Below are positions 37,120-45,040 of a stretch of DNA of 61,270 nucleotides, piece after piece. How positions within the stretch are numbered: position 1 is the first letter of the stretch; every line of letters begins with the position of its first letter. The DNA comes from Flammeovirga sp. OC4 (lineage in GTDB: Bacteria > Bacteroidota > Bacteroidia > Cytophagales > Flammeovirgaceae): NCBI RefSeq assembly GCF_000812565.1, contig NZ_JTAM01000071.1, forward strand, positions 1-61,270, in the 5' to 3' direction. The notes beneath the pieces were generated by a model. It was given only the letters and a program-made list of their open reading frames with translations, was not told where the DNA came from and did no database searches. Position numbers and translations under genes: made by a program.

Positions 37120-38334
37120 TTACATCATTAAAGTCACCACTAATGGTGTTTCTACCTTTTTAGCAAACTGAGCAAGGTATTCGTTCCACTCAGCATCAGA
37201 GCTAAATTGTTGACTACGTTCCCAACCATAACCTGCATAGTAGTTTACAGTTGCTTCGGATGGAGTAGCCAATACCAAAAGGTGGCTTGCGTCTTTGTGT
37301 TTTACTTTTCTTTCAAAAGCATCATTGAGTTGTTCTTTTGGTAAGACAATGCCTAAGCCTAACATGTCTTCATCAATTTTTTCCCAATAACTAAATACGC
37401 CATCCTGATTACTGATATAGGTTTTACCTGATTTATCATGTAAGCTAATTCCAATCGCTACAGGAGGTAATTTTGCTTCACTTTTAAAAGTAGATTGGAA
37501 ATGACAGAGATTACTTCCTAAATCCAAGCTGATAAGTTTTTCTTCAGAAACCTTTGCTCCGTTAACATCCCAAGGTTGATATTTCAACTTGAAAACAGTT
37601 CTGATAGGACCTTCGGTAATAGTAGTGTAGGATGTAAAGTTTTTTGAAGTATACAAAGAATCTTCAGCCCAAAAGCCAATTCCCCCAACACCTCTACTTG
37701 AACCTACGTGATAAGGATCATACCCTTCACCCGAATCAATATGGTATGCCCCTTTCTTTTCAAGGTTATTTTTATACCACTTGTTAATGATTGGATATTC
37801 GACACGTTTCAACCAAGCATCAATGCCACTTGTCAAGGTACCGCCGGGCTGATTATTTTCAACTCTTTTTTGAGCATCAGGACCAAAAGTTCTGAAGGCT
37901 ATACGGTCATTTTCCCAGGCATAGTCATCTGTTCTTTCAGGAACAAAACGAGAGTACGTCATCTTTGAAGGTTGAGGTTGAGTTTCCCCCTCTTTTAAAG
38001 GGCGAACAATAAATTCCTCTTCTCCGTTAGATGTAATTGCGGTTTGGAATAACCATTGATCTTGTGTACCATCTCCGTTTAGATCAATCCACTGATTGAC
38101 CATTAACTGTCCTGATTTTTTATGAACAATAGCCAATTGCTCATGTCCATAAAGATCAATTAAAGTTTTAAAGTCAGATGCGTATAACTCTATCGTCTCA
38201 GCCTCCCGATCAAGGCTGATTGGATTTTTTATCGAAATGACTACCTCATGACTTTCTTTACAGCCTATCAAACTGATGAGAAGGGAAAAGAGGAGTACTA
38301 TTTTATATTTAAAATATTTCTTCATCGTCATCAT
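37120..38334 (-). CDS. DUF4861 lipoprotein
   Basis: A 404-residue protein with lipoprotein signal (LISLIGCKESHE, Cys25; the ATG three codons in is an alternative start). It matches the DUF4861 family, seen next to uronate-use genes in Bacteroidota: SGQLMVNQWIDLNGDGTQDQ, AWENDRIAFRTFGPDAQ, YHVGSSRGVGGIGFWAEDSLY, and the C-terminal YYAGYGWERS. Fold is likely a beta-sandwich with a galactose-mutarotase-like shape. It lies 29 bp after the MFS gene and is probably co-transcribed with it, so a role in handling uronate in the periplasm before uptake is plausible. Confidence 0.85.
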   Translation of the reverse strand: MMTMKKYFKYKIVLLFSLLISLIGCKESHEVVISIKNPISLDREAETIELYASDFKTLIDLYGHEQLAIVHKKSGQLMVNQWIDLNGDGTQDQWLFQTAITSNGEEEFIVRPLKEGETQPQPSKMTYSRFVPERTDDYAWENDRIAFRTFGPDAQKRVENNQPGGTLTSGIDAWLKRVEYPIINKWYKNNLEKKGAYHIDSGEGYDPYHVGSSRGVGGIGFWAEDSLYTSKNFTSYTTITEGPIRTVFKLKYQPWDVNGAKVSEEKLISLDLGSNLCHFQSTFKSEAKLPPVAIGISLHDKSGKTYISNQDGVFSYWEKIDEDMLGLGIVLPKEQLNDAFERKVKHKDASHLLVLATPSEATVNYYAGYGWERSQQFSSDAEWNEYLAQFAKKVETPLVVTLMM

Positions 38335-38363
38335 GGTCTAGAAGACACGATTGAAACCGTATC

Positions 38364-39710
38364 TTATTTATTGAATTTTGCGACTTCTAATCTTGGTAGA
38401 ATCAAGTGAATGATCCCTAAAATTGTAAGGTATGAACAGCCCGCAATTAAGAACATCCAGAAATATGCCCCTGATCCAGAGTCATCTAAAACCTGTCCTA
38501 AGATAAAGTCAATGGTCATACCTGTTACAGCACCAACCATTCCACCAAAACCAACCACTGAAGCTACTGCCCCTTTTGGCATAGTATCAGAAACTACCGA
38601 GAACAAGTTGGCTGACCATGCTTGATGACCACCCGATGCAAGTGCGATTAAGCAAGCTGCAATCCATTGGTTATCAGTAGTGGTAGCGAATACTACAGGA
38701 AGAATGCAAAGAGCACAAATTAATAAAGTTATTTTACGAGCCTTGTTAAGCGTCCATCCTTTATCGACAAAGAAGCGTGATAAATATCCACCTCCAATAC
38801 TTCCTAAATCGGCCATAACGTAAACAATTACCAATGCAGCACCTAGTTCTTTCATAGAAACACCAAAACGATCTGTGAAGAACATACCTGACCAGAACAT
38901 GAAAAAGTACCATACGCCATCTGTCATTTTACCTATAGAGAAAGCCCATGTTTGTTTCACTCGGATCACCTTAGTCCAAGGTATTTTTGTTGTTGCTTTT
39001 TCCTCTTCCTCTTCCTCCTTGTTGGCTTCATCCTGTTGGATGTAAGCAAGTTCCTCTTTACTTACGTGAGGGTTTTCTTCAGGTTTTTTATATGTTTTTA
39101 GCCAAAGCACTACCCAAATAGCACTCAAAGCACCTGTCACTAAAAAGGCATATTGCCAGTTTGTTCCATCATCCATAACGATTGCAGTTACTGCAATAGG
39201 AGCAAGGATAGCACCTACGTTAGAACCAGCATTAAAAATACCCGTGGCAAATGCTCTGTCTTTTGCTGGGAACCATTCTGCTACTGTTTTTACGGCGGCA
39301 GGGAAGTTACCTGCTTCACCAATTCCTAAACCAAATCGAGCCATAACAAACCCGATTAGACCAAAAGCAGGTCGAAGAGCAGCATGAAGCATTCCAAAAG
39401 TACTCCAAATGGCAATAGACAAAGTATAACCGATTTTTGTTCCGAATTTATCAATGACCCTACCCATCGATAACATACCAATAGCGTAGGCACATTTGAA
39501 GGCAATATTGATAGTTGCGTAATCCGCTTTTGTCCAATTAAAAAGTTTTTCTAGTGTGGGAGCCAAAACACCAATGATGCTTCGGTCCATGTAGTTGATA
39601 GTGGTTGCCATAAAAAGCAATGCCAAAATACGGTATCTGTAATTTCCTTTTTTGGAAGGAGTTTGCTTTTCGACACTATCTTCAACCATGATATCTTGTT
39701 CAGTATTCAT
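38364..39710 (-). CDS. MFS transporter, hexuronate (ExuT)-type
   Basis: A 448-residue membrane protein with 12 predicted helices and a charged central loop (DEANKEEEEEEKATT). The first helix motif TTINYMDRSIIGVLAPTLEK and FGLGIGEAGNFPAAVKTVAEWF are typical of the anion:cation symporter branch that includes ExuT and GarP-like hexuronate carriers. It would bring uronate monomers or unsaturated uronate released by GH88 across the inner membrane to KduI. Its leader shares an almost identical 21-bp element with kduD, suggesting common expression. Confidence 0.88.
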   Translation of the reverse strand: MNTEQDIMVEDSVEKQTPSKKGNYRYRILALLFMATTINYMDRSIIGVLAPTLEKLFNWTKADYATINIAFKCAYAIGMLSMGRVIDKFGTKIGYTLSIAIWSTFGMLHAALRPAFGLIGFVMARFGLGIGEAGNFPAAVKTVAEWFPAKDRAFATGIFNAGSNVGAILAPIAVTAIVMDDGTNWQYAFLVTGALSAIWVVLWLKTYKKPEENPHVSKEELAYIQQDEANKEEEEEEKATTKIPWTKVIRVKQTWAFSIGKMTDGVWYFFMFWSGMFFTDRFGVSMKELGAALVIVYVMADLGSIGGGYLSRFFVDKGWTLNKARKITLLICALCILPVVFATTTDNQWIAACLIALASGGHQAWSANLFSVVSDTMPKGAVASVVGFGGMVGAVTGMTIDFILGQVLDDSGSGAYFWMFLIAGCSYLTILGIIHLILPRLEVAKFNK

Positions 39711-39717
39711 AGCAGTT

Positions 39718-39738
39718 TATATGTTGTTTTTTTAATGT
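39718..39738 (-). promoter_or_regulatory. conserved leader element, copy at MFS gene
   Basis: The 21 bp ending 7 nt before the start codon differ at one position from the 21 bp at 41080-41100 before kduD. On the sense strand the core is AAAACAACATATA. It could be a translation-enhancing leader or a regulatory site; kdgK also carries AAAACAACAC about 20 nt before its ATG. Confidence 0.5.
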
Positions 39739-39952
39739 GATTTAATAAAGAAGAGGGCAAAAACCACCGCCAATAAAGTGGTAGTTTTTTTAACTTTTCA
39801 CTCTCAAAATTACTGATTGATGGAGACTCAAGAGTCCATTTTTTTCGTATTCTAGTACAATTCGTACTCTGAAAGCGTCTAAAACGGGTCATTTTGCATG
39901 ACTATCGTCTTTTTCAGTGAAGAAGGGATTGAAGAGTAAACTTGGTGGTCCG

Positions 39953-40001
39953 TTATAAAAAGATTGGGCTTTTTTGATCGGTATAGACTTTTAACCCAAT
40001 C
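39953..40001 (-). terminator. terminator after kduD (minus strand)
   Basis: GATTGGG (39962-39968) pairs with CCCAATC (39995-40001); on the minus strand it is followed by TTTTTATAAC. It lies between kduD and the MFS gene, so these are probably separate transcripts. Confidence 0.5.
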
Positions 40002-40029
40002 GTTAAGTTTTCAATGATCTTTCTCTTTT

Positions 40030-40282
40030 ATACTGGCCTTGACTTTTTTGTCTTGAAACAAAAGAGAAGCAAAAAAGTCGAGGCTTAGAAGTCAAAACTA
40101 AATTCTATTTCTCTCGCCTAAATGATTGTCTGATTATAAATCAAAAGACAATGGTTTTGCGATAATCTCCAAAGATGCAGTTCTGTAGGGACGTTGCATT
40201 GCAACGTCCTCACGAACCACAATACACTACTGTTTATCCTCCATAAAAGGATTTGTATAAATGAATGAAAACTTAGTTTGTA
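40030..40282 (-). repeat. partial reverse copy of terminal-inverted-repeat element, with embedded palindrome
   Basis: Read on the minus strand it begins with TACAAACTAAGTTTTC (40282-40267), close to the left end of the other copies, and contains TTTAGGCGAGAGAAAT and TTTGTTTCAAGACAAAAAAG, shared with the copies at 30287 and 47964. The far terminal repeat is not recognisable. A separate palindrome GGACGTTGCA-T-TGCAACGTCC (40188-40208) sits inside, a short dispersed repeat type. The left end comes within 6 bp of the kduD stop codon. Confidence 0.6.
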
Positions 40283-40287
40283 AAATC

Positions 40288-41076
40288 TTACTCCTCACCG
40301 TGAGGTTTACCGATTGTCGCTAGAATACCACCATCAACATAAACCACTTGACCATTGACAAAGTCAGAAGCCGATGATGATAAAAATACTGCAGTACCTG
40401 CTAAGTCAGAAGGATCGCCCCATTTTCCAGCAGGAGTTCTATTGAGGATAAACTCATTGAAAGGGTGACCGTCTACACGGATAGGAGCCGTTTGAGATGT
40501 AGCAAAATACCCTGGTCCAATACCATTTACTTGAATGTTGTACTTCGCCCATTCCGTTGCAAGGTTTCTTGTCAACATTTTTAATCCACCTTTGGCAGAA
40601 GCGTAGGCACTCACACTGTTTCTTCCCAATTCACTCATCATAGAACACATATTGATGATTTTTCCTTGTCCTCTTTGTACCATTCCTTTTGCGACGTATT
40701 TCGACATAATAAATGGCCCTACCAAATCAATATCAATGACCTGTCTGAAATCATTGACATCCATCTCTAAAGCAGGAATACGCTTGATGATTCCAGCGTT
40801 GTTAACCAAAATGTCAATACCACCTACTTCCGATTCAATTTTTGCCAAACCTGCCATTACTTGTTCTTCTTTCGTAACATCAAAGGCATAGGCCGCCACC
40901 TCAATATCATTTTCTAAGTATTGCTTAACTGCTTCTTCCAGTTTATCTTCAAATACATCATTGATTACAATTTTTGCCCCTGCTTTAGCTAGTCCTGTAG
41001 CGATTGCCATTCCAAGACCATGAGTACCGCCTGTTACCAAGGCAATTTTTCCTGCTAAACTAAATGATTGTATCAT
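40288..41076 (-). CDS. kduD: 2-dehydro-3-deoxy-D-gluconate 5-dehydrogenase (KduD)
   Basis: A 262-residue short-chain dehydrogenase that reduces 2,5-diketo-3-deoxygluconate (DKII) to 2-keto-3-deoxygluconate with NAD(P)H in the cytoplasm. The start at 41076 (MIQSFSLAGKIALVTGG) is chosen because it fits the family; 18 further upstream codons have no support. Motifs: TGGTHGLG (15-22) nucleotide-binding, NNAG (92-95), catalytic S145, Y158 and K162 (YASAK). It lies behind kduI in the same direction with a hairpin between them, and supplies the second step of the unsaturated uronate route. Confidence 0.93.
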   Translation of the reverse strand: MIQSFSLAGKIALVTGGTHGLGMAIATGLAKAGAKIVINDVFEDKLEEAVKQYLENDIEVAAYAFDVTKEEQVMAGLAKIESEVGGIDILVNNAGIIKRIPALEMDVNDFRQVIDIDLVGPFIMSKYVAKGMVQRGQGKIINMCSMMSELGRNSVSAYASAKGGLKMLTRNLATEWAKYNIQVNGIGPGYFATSQTAPIRVDGHPFNEFILNRTPAGKWGDPSDLAGTAVFLSSSASDFVNGQVVYVDGGILATIGKPHGEE

Positions 41077-41079
41077 AAT

Positions 41080-41100
41080 TATATGTTGTTTTATTAATGT
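41080..41100 (-). promoter_or_regulatory. conserved leader element, copy at kduD
   Basis: The 21 bp ending 3 nt before the kduD start codon match those before the MFS gene (39718-39738) at 20 of 21 positions. Shared leader, purpose unknown. Confidence 0.5.
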
Positions 41101-41110
41101 AGAATAATTG

Positions 41111-41153
41111 AAAAAAAGGGACCACAACAAGTAGAATTATCGAGATTGTTGTG
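41111..41153 (-). terminator. possible terminator or attenuator between kduI and kduD
   Basis: CACAACAA (41123-41130) pairs with TTGTTGTG (41146-41153); on the minus strand it is followed by GTCCCTTTTTTT. It may reduce read-through from kduI into kduD. Confidence 0.5.
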
Positions 41154-41241
41154 TGTTAGCTTAGTTTAGATGTTATGGCCCTTCTAAAGATTTATTGTGT
41201 TGTTTCCTGGTCGTTTTGATTCATCCAGAGTTATTGTTGGA

Positions 41242-42078
41242 TTACTTTAGCTCAGTGATAGCAAACTTATCCATGTCGTCATAGTCTAAGTTTTCACCAG
41301 CCATACCCCAGATAAAAGTGTAATTACTTGTACCTGCTCCTGAGTGCATTGACCAAACCGGTGAAATCACGGCCTGCTCATTGTGCATCCATATATGTCT
41401 TGATTCTTCTTTTTGACCCATGAAATGACAAACTGCTTGCTCTTCAGGTACTTCAAAGTAGAAATACACCTCCATTCTTCTGTCGTGTACGTGACCTGGC
41501 ATAGTATTCCAAACACTACCAGATTTCAACTCAGTCATTCCCATCTGCAATTGGCAAGTCTCTACTACTGAGTTTACTAACAGCTTATTGATTACTCTAT
41601 GGTTGGAAGTCTCAGGAGATCCTAATACAACTTTATCCGCTTCCTCTCTGGTTACTTTTTTAGTAGGGTATGTCTTGTGAGCAGGAGTGGAGTTCAAATA
41701 AAAAGAGGCAGGTTGAGCAGGATCTACACTTTTAAAAGAAACATCTTTTACACCTCTACCTACATACAAGGCCTCTTTGAAATTAAGCGTATGCACATCG
41801 CCATCAACCATTACAATTCCTTGTCCTCCAACATTGATGATACCTAATTCTCTTCTTTCAAGAAAATAATCCGCTTTTAAAGGATCAATTGGTTGAAGTT
41901 CTAAAGTGGTATTGACAGGTTTTGCTCCTCCGACAATGTATCTGTCTTCGTGAGAGTAAGTGAAATTAATCTCATCTTCTTCAAATACTTTCTCAATCAA
42001 GAAGTGTTCTCTTAATTCTTTAGTGTCATATTTTTTAGCATCTGCCGGGTGGACAGAATATCTGCTTTCATATTTCAT
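41242..42078 (-). CDS. kduI: 5-dehydro-4-deoxy-D-glucuronate isomerase (KduI)
   Basis: A 278-residue cupin-type isomerase, the same length as the Escherichia coli enzyme. It converts 5-keto-4-deoxyuronate, formed from unsaturated uronate released by lyases and GH88, to DKII. The zinc ligands fall at the E. coli numbers: H196, H198 and E203 ([10 protein letters not shown]), and H245 (WSMHSGAG). The start at 42078 fits [15 protein letters not shown]. It is transcribed away from the LacI-type gene; one palindromic operator lies 19 bp upstream of its start codon and a second at about 125 bp, so it is likely repressed by that regulator until uronate products appear. Confidence 0.96.
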   Translation of the reverse strand: MKYESRYSVHPADAKKYDTKELREHFLIEKVFEEDEINFTYSHEDRYIVGGAKPVNTTLELQPIDPLKADYFLERRELGIINVGGQGIVMVDGDVHTLNFKEALYVGRGVKDVSFKSVDPAQPASFYLNSTPAHKTYPTKKVTREEADKVVLGSPETSNHRVINKLLVNSVVETCQLQMGMTELKSGSVWNTMPGHVHDRRMEVYFYFEVPEEQAVCHFMGQKEESRHIWMHNEQAVISPVWSMHSGAGTSNYTFIWGMAGENLDYDDMDKFAITELK

Positions 42079-42096
42079 ACCTCTGATATTTTAAAA

Positions 42097-42110
42097 TACA
42101 ATCGATTGTA
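42097..42110. promoter_or_regulatory. LacI-type operator 1
   Basis: The perfect 14-bp palindrome TACAATCGATTGTA with central CG is typical of LacI-family sites. It lies in the kduI leader, where a bound repressor would block transcription. Confidence 0.8.
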
Positions 42111-42200
42111 CAACTATTTAAAAATAAAAACCATGCTTTTGGTTTCTTTTGTACCGTAATATTACAAATGTTTGTTTTACAATTCCAAATTTTAGCCAAT

Positions 42201-42224
42201 AAAAATACAATCGATTGTATTTTT
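42201..42224. promoter_or_regulatory. LacI-type operator 2
   Basis: The same 14-bp core (42206-42219) is extended by A and T runs to a perfect 24-bp palindrome. The centres of the two operators are 109 bp apart, suitable for looping or for separate control of kduI and the divergent regulator gene. The remainder of the 327-bp gap shows no gene. Confidence 0.85.
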
Positions 42225-42405
42225 CGAAATTTAATTTGATATTTGTAGCAGTTATTTATTGTTCTTAATACTTATGTAAACTTTTTTTATTAGTATAATT
42301 GCAAAGTTTAAGTCAATAATTGATGAAAATCAATAGACAACAGGTATGTAAAAATTAGTCACATTTTTTAAGTACAGCTATTTAAAAAATGTAGTGAAGG
42401 CAATT

Positions 42406-43449
42406 ATGGAGAATAAGAAATCGGTTACTATACACGACATCGCAAGAGAGTTAAAAATAGATAGTTCAACAGTATCAAGGGCATTGAATGATAACCCTAG
42501 AGTATCTGCAAAGACTAAAAAAATAGTGCAGGATAAAGCAAAAGAAATGCACTATCGACCGAATACTTTGGCCTCCAACTTAAGAACGCAGAAGTCAAAT
42601 ACCATTGGAATTATTGTTCCTCATATCACAAAATACTTCTTTTCTACAGCCATCAGCGGTATAGAAGAAGAGGCTCACAAAGCGGGCTATAATGTAATTA
42701 TCTGTCAGTCAAAAGATTCCGAAGAGTTAGAAGCGAAAAATATCAATACATTGATCTCCAGTAGAGTAGATGGAATTTTGTTGTCTCCAGCGATTAAGAC
42801 ATCGAAGATTGGTCATATTCAAAAAGCGATGAAGAGTAATGTTCCTATTTTCTTTTTTGACCGTTATATCAAGGAAGTTTCAACGACTAAAGTGATTACT
42901 GATGATCGTATTACTTCTAAAGAGTTGACGATGCATTTACTTTCTCAAGGGATCCATAAATTAGCTGTTTTGACAGGGGACACCAAAGTGAGTATTTATG
43001 ACAATAGAGTCAAAGGAATTTATGATGCTTTTAAGGAATCTGGTCTTAATACAGAAAGCAAACTGATCATGCAACAGATTAACCTTTCTATGGATGAGGC
43101 GTATAGTGCCATTCATAGTTGGGTGGACAAAAAGGTGGATTTCGATGCCGTCTTTGCCATGAATGATATGGCAGCGATTGGGGCACAACGAGCATTACAA
43201 GAGAGAGGATATAAAATACCGGATGATGTTTTGGTGGCAGGTTTTAGTAATGAACCAATTGCGAAATTAGTAAGTCCGCCTATTACAACTGTACATCAGC
43301 CTGCCGCAGAAATTGGGAAGTTAGCGGCCAAAAAGATCATTAATCATATCGAAGAGAGAGACAAAAGTATTCTTGCTTCTGAAACTGCAGTTTTGGATAG
43401 TAAACTGATTATCAGATCTTCTACTTTGAGAAAAGTGAATGCTGAATAA
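42406..43449 (+). CDS. LacI-family transcriptional regulator
   Basis: A 347-residue repressor; the ATG at 42406 is chosen because the helix-turn-helix follows at once (VTIHDIARELKIDSSTVSRALNDNPRVS), while the upstream GTG at 42394 only adds four residues. Hinge sequence is RPNTLASNLRTQKSN; the effector domain is periplasmic-binding-like (IGIIVPHITKYFFSTAISGIEEEA; FDAVFAMNDMAAIGAQRALQE). It is divergent from kduI across two identical operators and sits beside kdgK, so the inducer is probably an intermediate of the uronate route such as KDG. It is likely autoregulated. Confidence 0.93.
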   Translation: MENKKSVTIHDIARELKIDSSTVSRALNDNPRVSAKTKKIVQDKAKEMHYRPNTLASNLRTQKSNTIGIIVPHITKYFFSTAISGIEEEAHKAGYNVIICQSKDSEELEAKNINTLISSRVDGILLSPAIKTSKIGHIQKAMKSNVPIFFFDRYIKEVSTTKVITDDRITSKELTMHLLSQGIHKLAVLTGDTKVSIYDNRVKGIYDAFKESGLNTESKLIMQQINLSMDEAYSAIHSWVDKKVDFDAVFAMNDMAAIGAQRALQERGYKIPDDVLVAGFSNEPIAKLVSPPITTVHQPAAEIGKLAAKKIINHIEERDKSILASETAVLDSKLIIRSSTLRKVNAE

Positions 43450-43523
43450 GGAATGAAAGTGATTTGACTTTACTCTTCAATTGCTCTAACACACTACAAG
43501 AAAACAACACAATTTTTTAAATC

Positions 43524-44534
43524 ATGGAAAATAAAATCATATGCTTTGGGGAAATAATGTTAAGATTATCTCCACCAAACCATCAAAGAATTGAACAAGC
43601 TGACTCATTTAATGCAACTTATGGCGGTGCTGAAGCGAATGTTGCTGTTTCATTGGCACATTTCGATCAACCTACTTCTTTTGTCAGTCGTATTCCTGAT
43701 AATCAATTGGGAGATACAGCCGTTTCACAATTAAGAATGCATGGGGTAGACACCAGTGGTATTGTAAGAGGAGGGGAACGTTTGGGAACTTATTATCTTG
43801 AGGTAGGTGTAATGCACCGTGGTTCTCAAGTGGTATATGATAGAGCACACTCAGGTTTTGCAACTTTAACTGAAAATACAATCGATTGGATTAAGGTTTT
43901 TGAAGGGGCAACTTGGTTGCATTGGTCGGGTATATCACCTGCTGTATCAGAAGAAGCAGCCAAAGTATGTTTTGAGGCATTGACAGTGGCTAAAAGCAAA
44001 GGATTAACCGTTTCTTGTGATCTGAATTACAGAAGTAAACTCTGGAAATACGGTAAAGATCCAAAAGAAGTGATGCCTCAGTTGATAGAATTGACTGATA
44101 TTGTATTGGGAGGTAAAGAAGATGCTCGAATTATGTTGGGTGTTGAATTTGATGAAAATGACGGTTACGATAGTGCTCCAAAGAAAATTAAAGCACATTT
44201 TCCACATTTAAAGATGGTAGCAACAAGCCTAAGAAAGTCTTTTTCGGCTTCACACAACAATATTTCAGGCGTATTATTTGATGGCATTGAAGAATTTCGT
44301 TCGGCAGCTTATGATATGCCTCAAATGATTGACAGAGTAGGTGGCGGTGACGCATATATGGCAGGATTGATTTATGGTTTTATGAATTATGCCGATGCCC
44401 CTCAGAAGATCATTGATTTTGCAGCAGCAGCATCTTGCCTGAAGCATACGATTCATGGAGATGCAAGTTTGACAAAAGTGAGCGAGGTAGTAGGAATTAT
44501 GGGAGGAAAAGACGCAGGGTTGGTTTCTCGTTAA
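43524..44534 (+). CDS. kdgK: 2-keto-3-deoxygluconate kinase (KdgK)
   Basis: A 336-residue PfkB-family sugar kinase that phosphorylates KDG to KDPG with ATP. Motifs: MLRLSPPNHQRIEQADSFNA and YGGAEANVAVSLA at the N-terminus, SCDLNYRSKLW in the middle, and DRVGGGDAYMAG with catalytic D276. It lies 74 bp behind the LacI-type gene and is probably expressed with it. A near copy of the LacI operator (13 of 14 bases) lies inside the coding region at 43877-43890. The next enzyme, KDPG aldolase, is not in this window. Confidence 0.93.
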   Translation: MENKIICFGEIMLRLSPPNHQRIEQADSFNATYGGAEANVAVSLAHFDQPTSFVSRIPDNQLGDTAVSQLRMHGVDTSGIVRGGERLGTYYLEVGVMHRGSQVVYDRAHSGFATLTENTIDWIKVFEGATWLHWSGISPAVSEEAAKVCFEALTVAKSKGLTVSCDLNYRSKLWKYGKDPKEVMPQLIELTDIVLGGKEDARIMLGVEFDENDGYDSAPKKIKAHFPHLKMVATSLRKSFSASHNNISGVLFDGIEEFRSAAYDMPQMIDRVGGGDAYMAGLIYGFMNYADAPQKIIDFAAAASCLKHTIHGDASLTKVSEVVGIMGGKDAGLVSR

Positions 44535-44625
44535 GAGCATTTCTAGGCCCTATAAATCAAAAGAATTAGCGATTTATTTATAATAATGTTTGTATGTTAA
44601 AAGATTCTTTACCCAGAATTTTTTC

Positions 44626-44680
44626 GAGCTTCAATCTATCGTCTCAATGCAGTTGAGCTGATAGCTTTGAAGCTCTTTTT
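44626..44680 (+). terminator. rho-independent terminator
   Basis: A long interrupted stem, GAGCTTCAATCTATCG (44626-44641) with CTGATAGCTTTGAAGCTC (44658-44675), capped by CTCAA/TTGAG, then TTTTTTAT. Ends the lacI-kdgK unit. Confidence 0.85.
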
Positions 44681-44720
44681 TATCATTTTCTGTACTTTTT
44701 TACCCCTAAAATAAACCCTT

Positions 44721-44759
44721 GTACGATTCTACCCCCTTTTTGGGACTTTCGTTTTGAAC
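44721..44759 (+). promoter_or_regulatory. putative hybrid two-component regulator site, copy at beta-helix gene
   Basis: The stretch ACCCCCTTTTTGGGAC with GTACGATTCT before it and TTTTGAAC after it recurs in nearly the same form upstream of susC at 52634-52669. The two genes are otherwise unrelated, so the element is a candidate operator. It lies about 280 bp upstream of the start codon. The gap 44535-45040 otherwise contains only the terminator. Confidence 0.6.
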
Positions 44760-45040
44760 TACATTTCTACTTTGCGGTAGATACTTGTTCTTTTTACACT
44801 TAATTAAAGTTGAAATGAACAATAAAATGAGGATGTTTAAAAGCTAAAGATTAGAAATGAGAGCACTATTTAGAAGGGAAAAAAGAAAGTGATTTTTTGA
44901 AGGAATTAAAATAGACCATGGTGGATGAAAATCATATTTTGACCTGACAAATAATGTACTGTTTCTAAAGGAAAGTGGACAAACCGACTCAGCATAACTA
45001 TTACTTAAATGAAGCCATTTAAGTCTCAGAACAATCAGAA

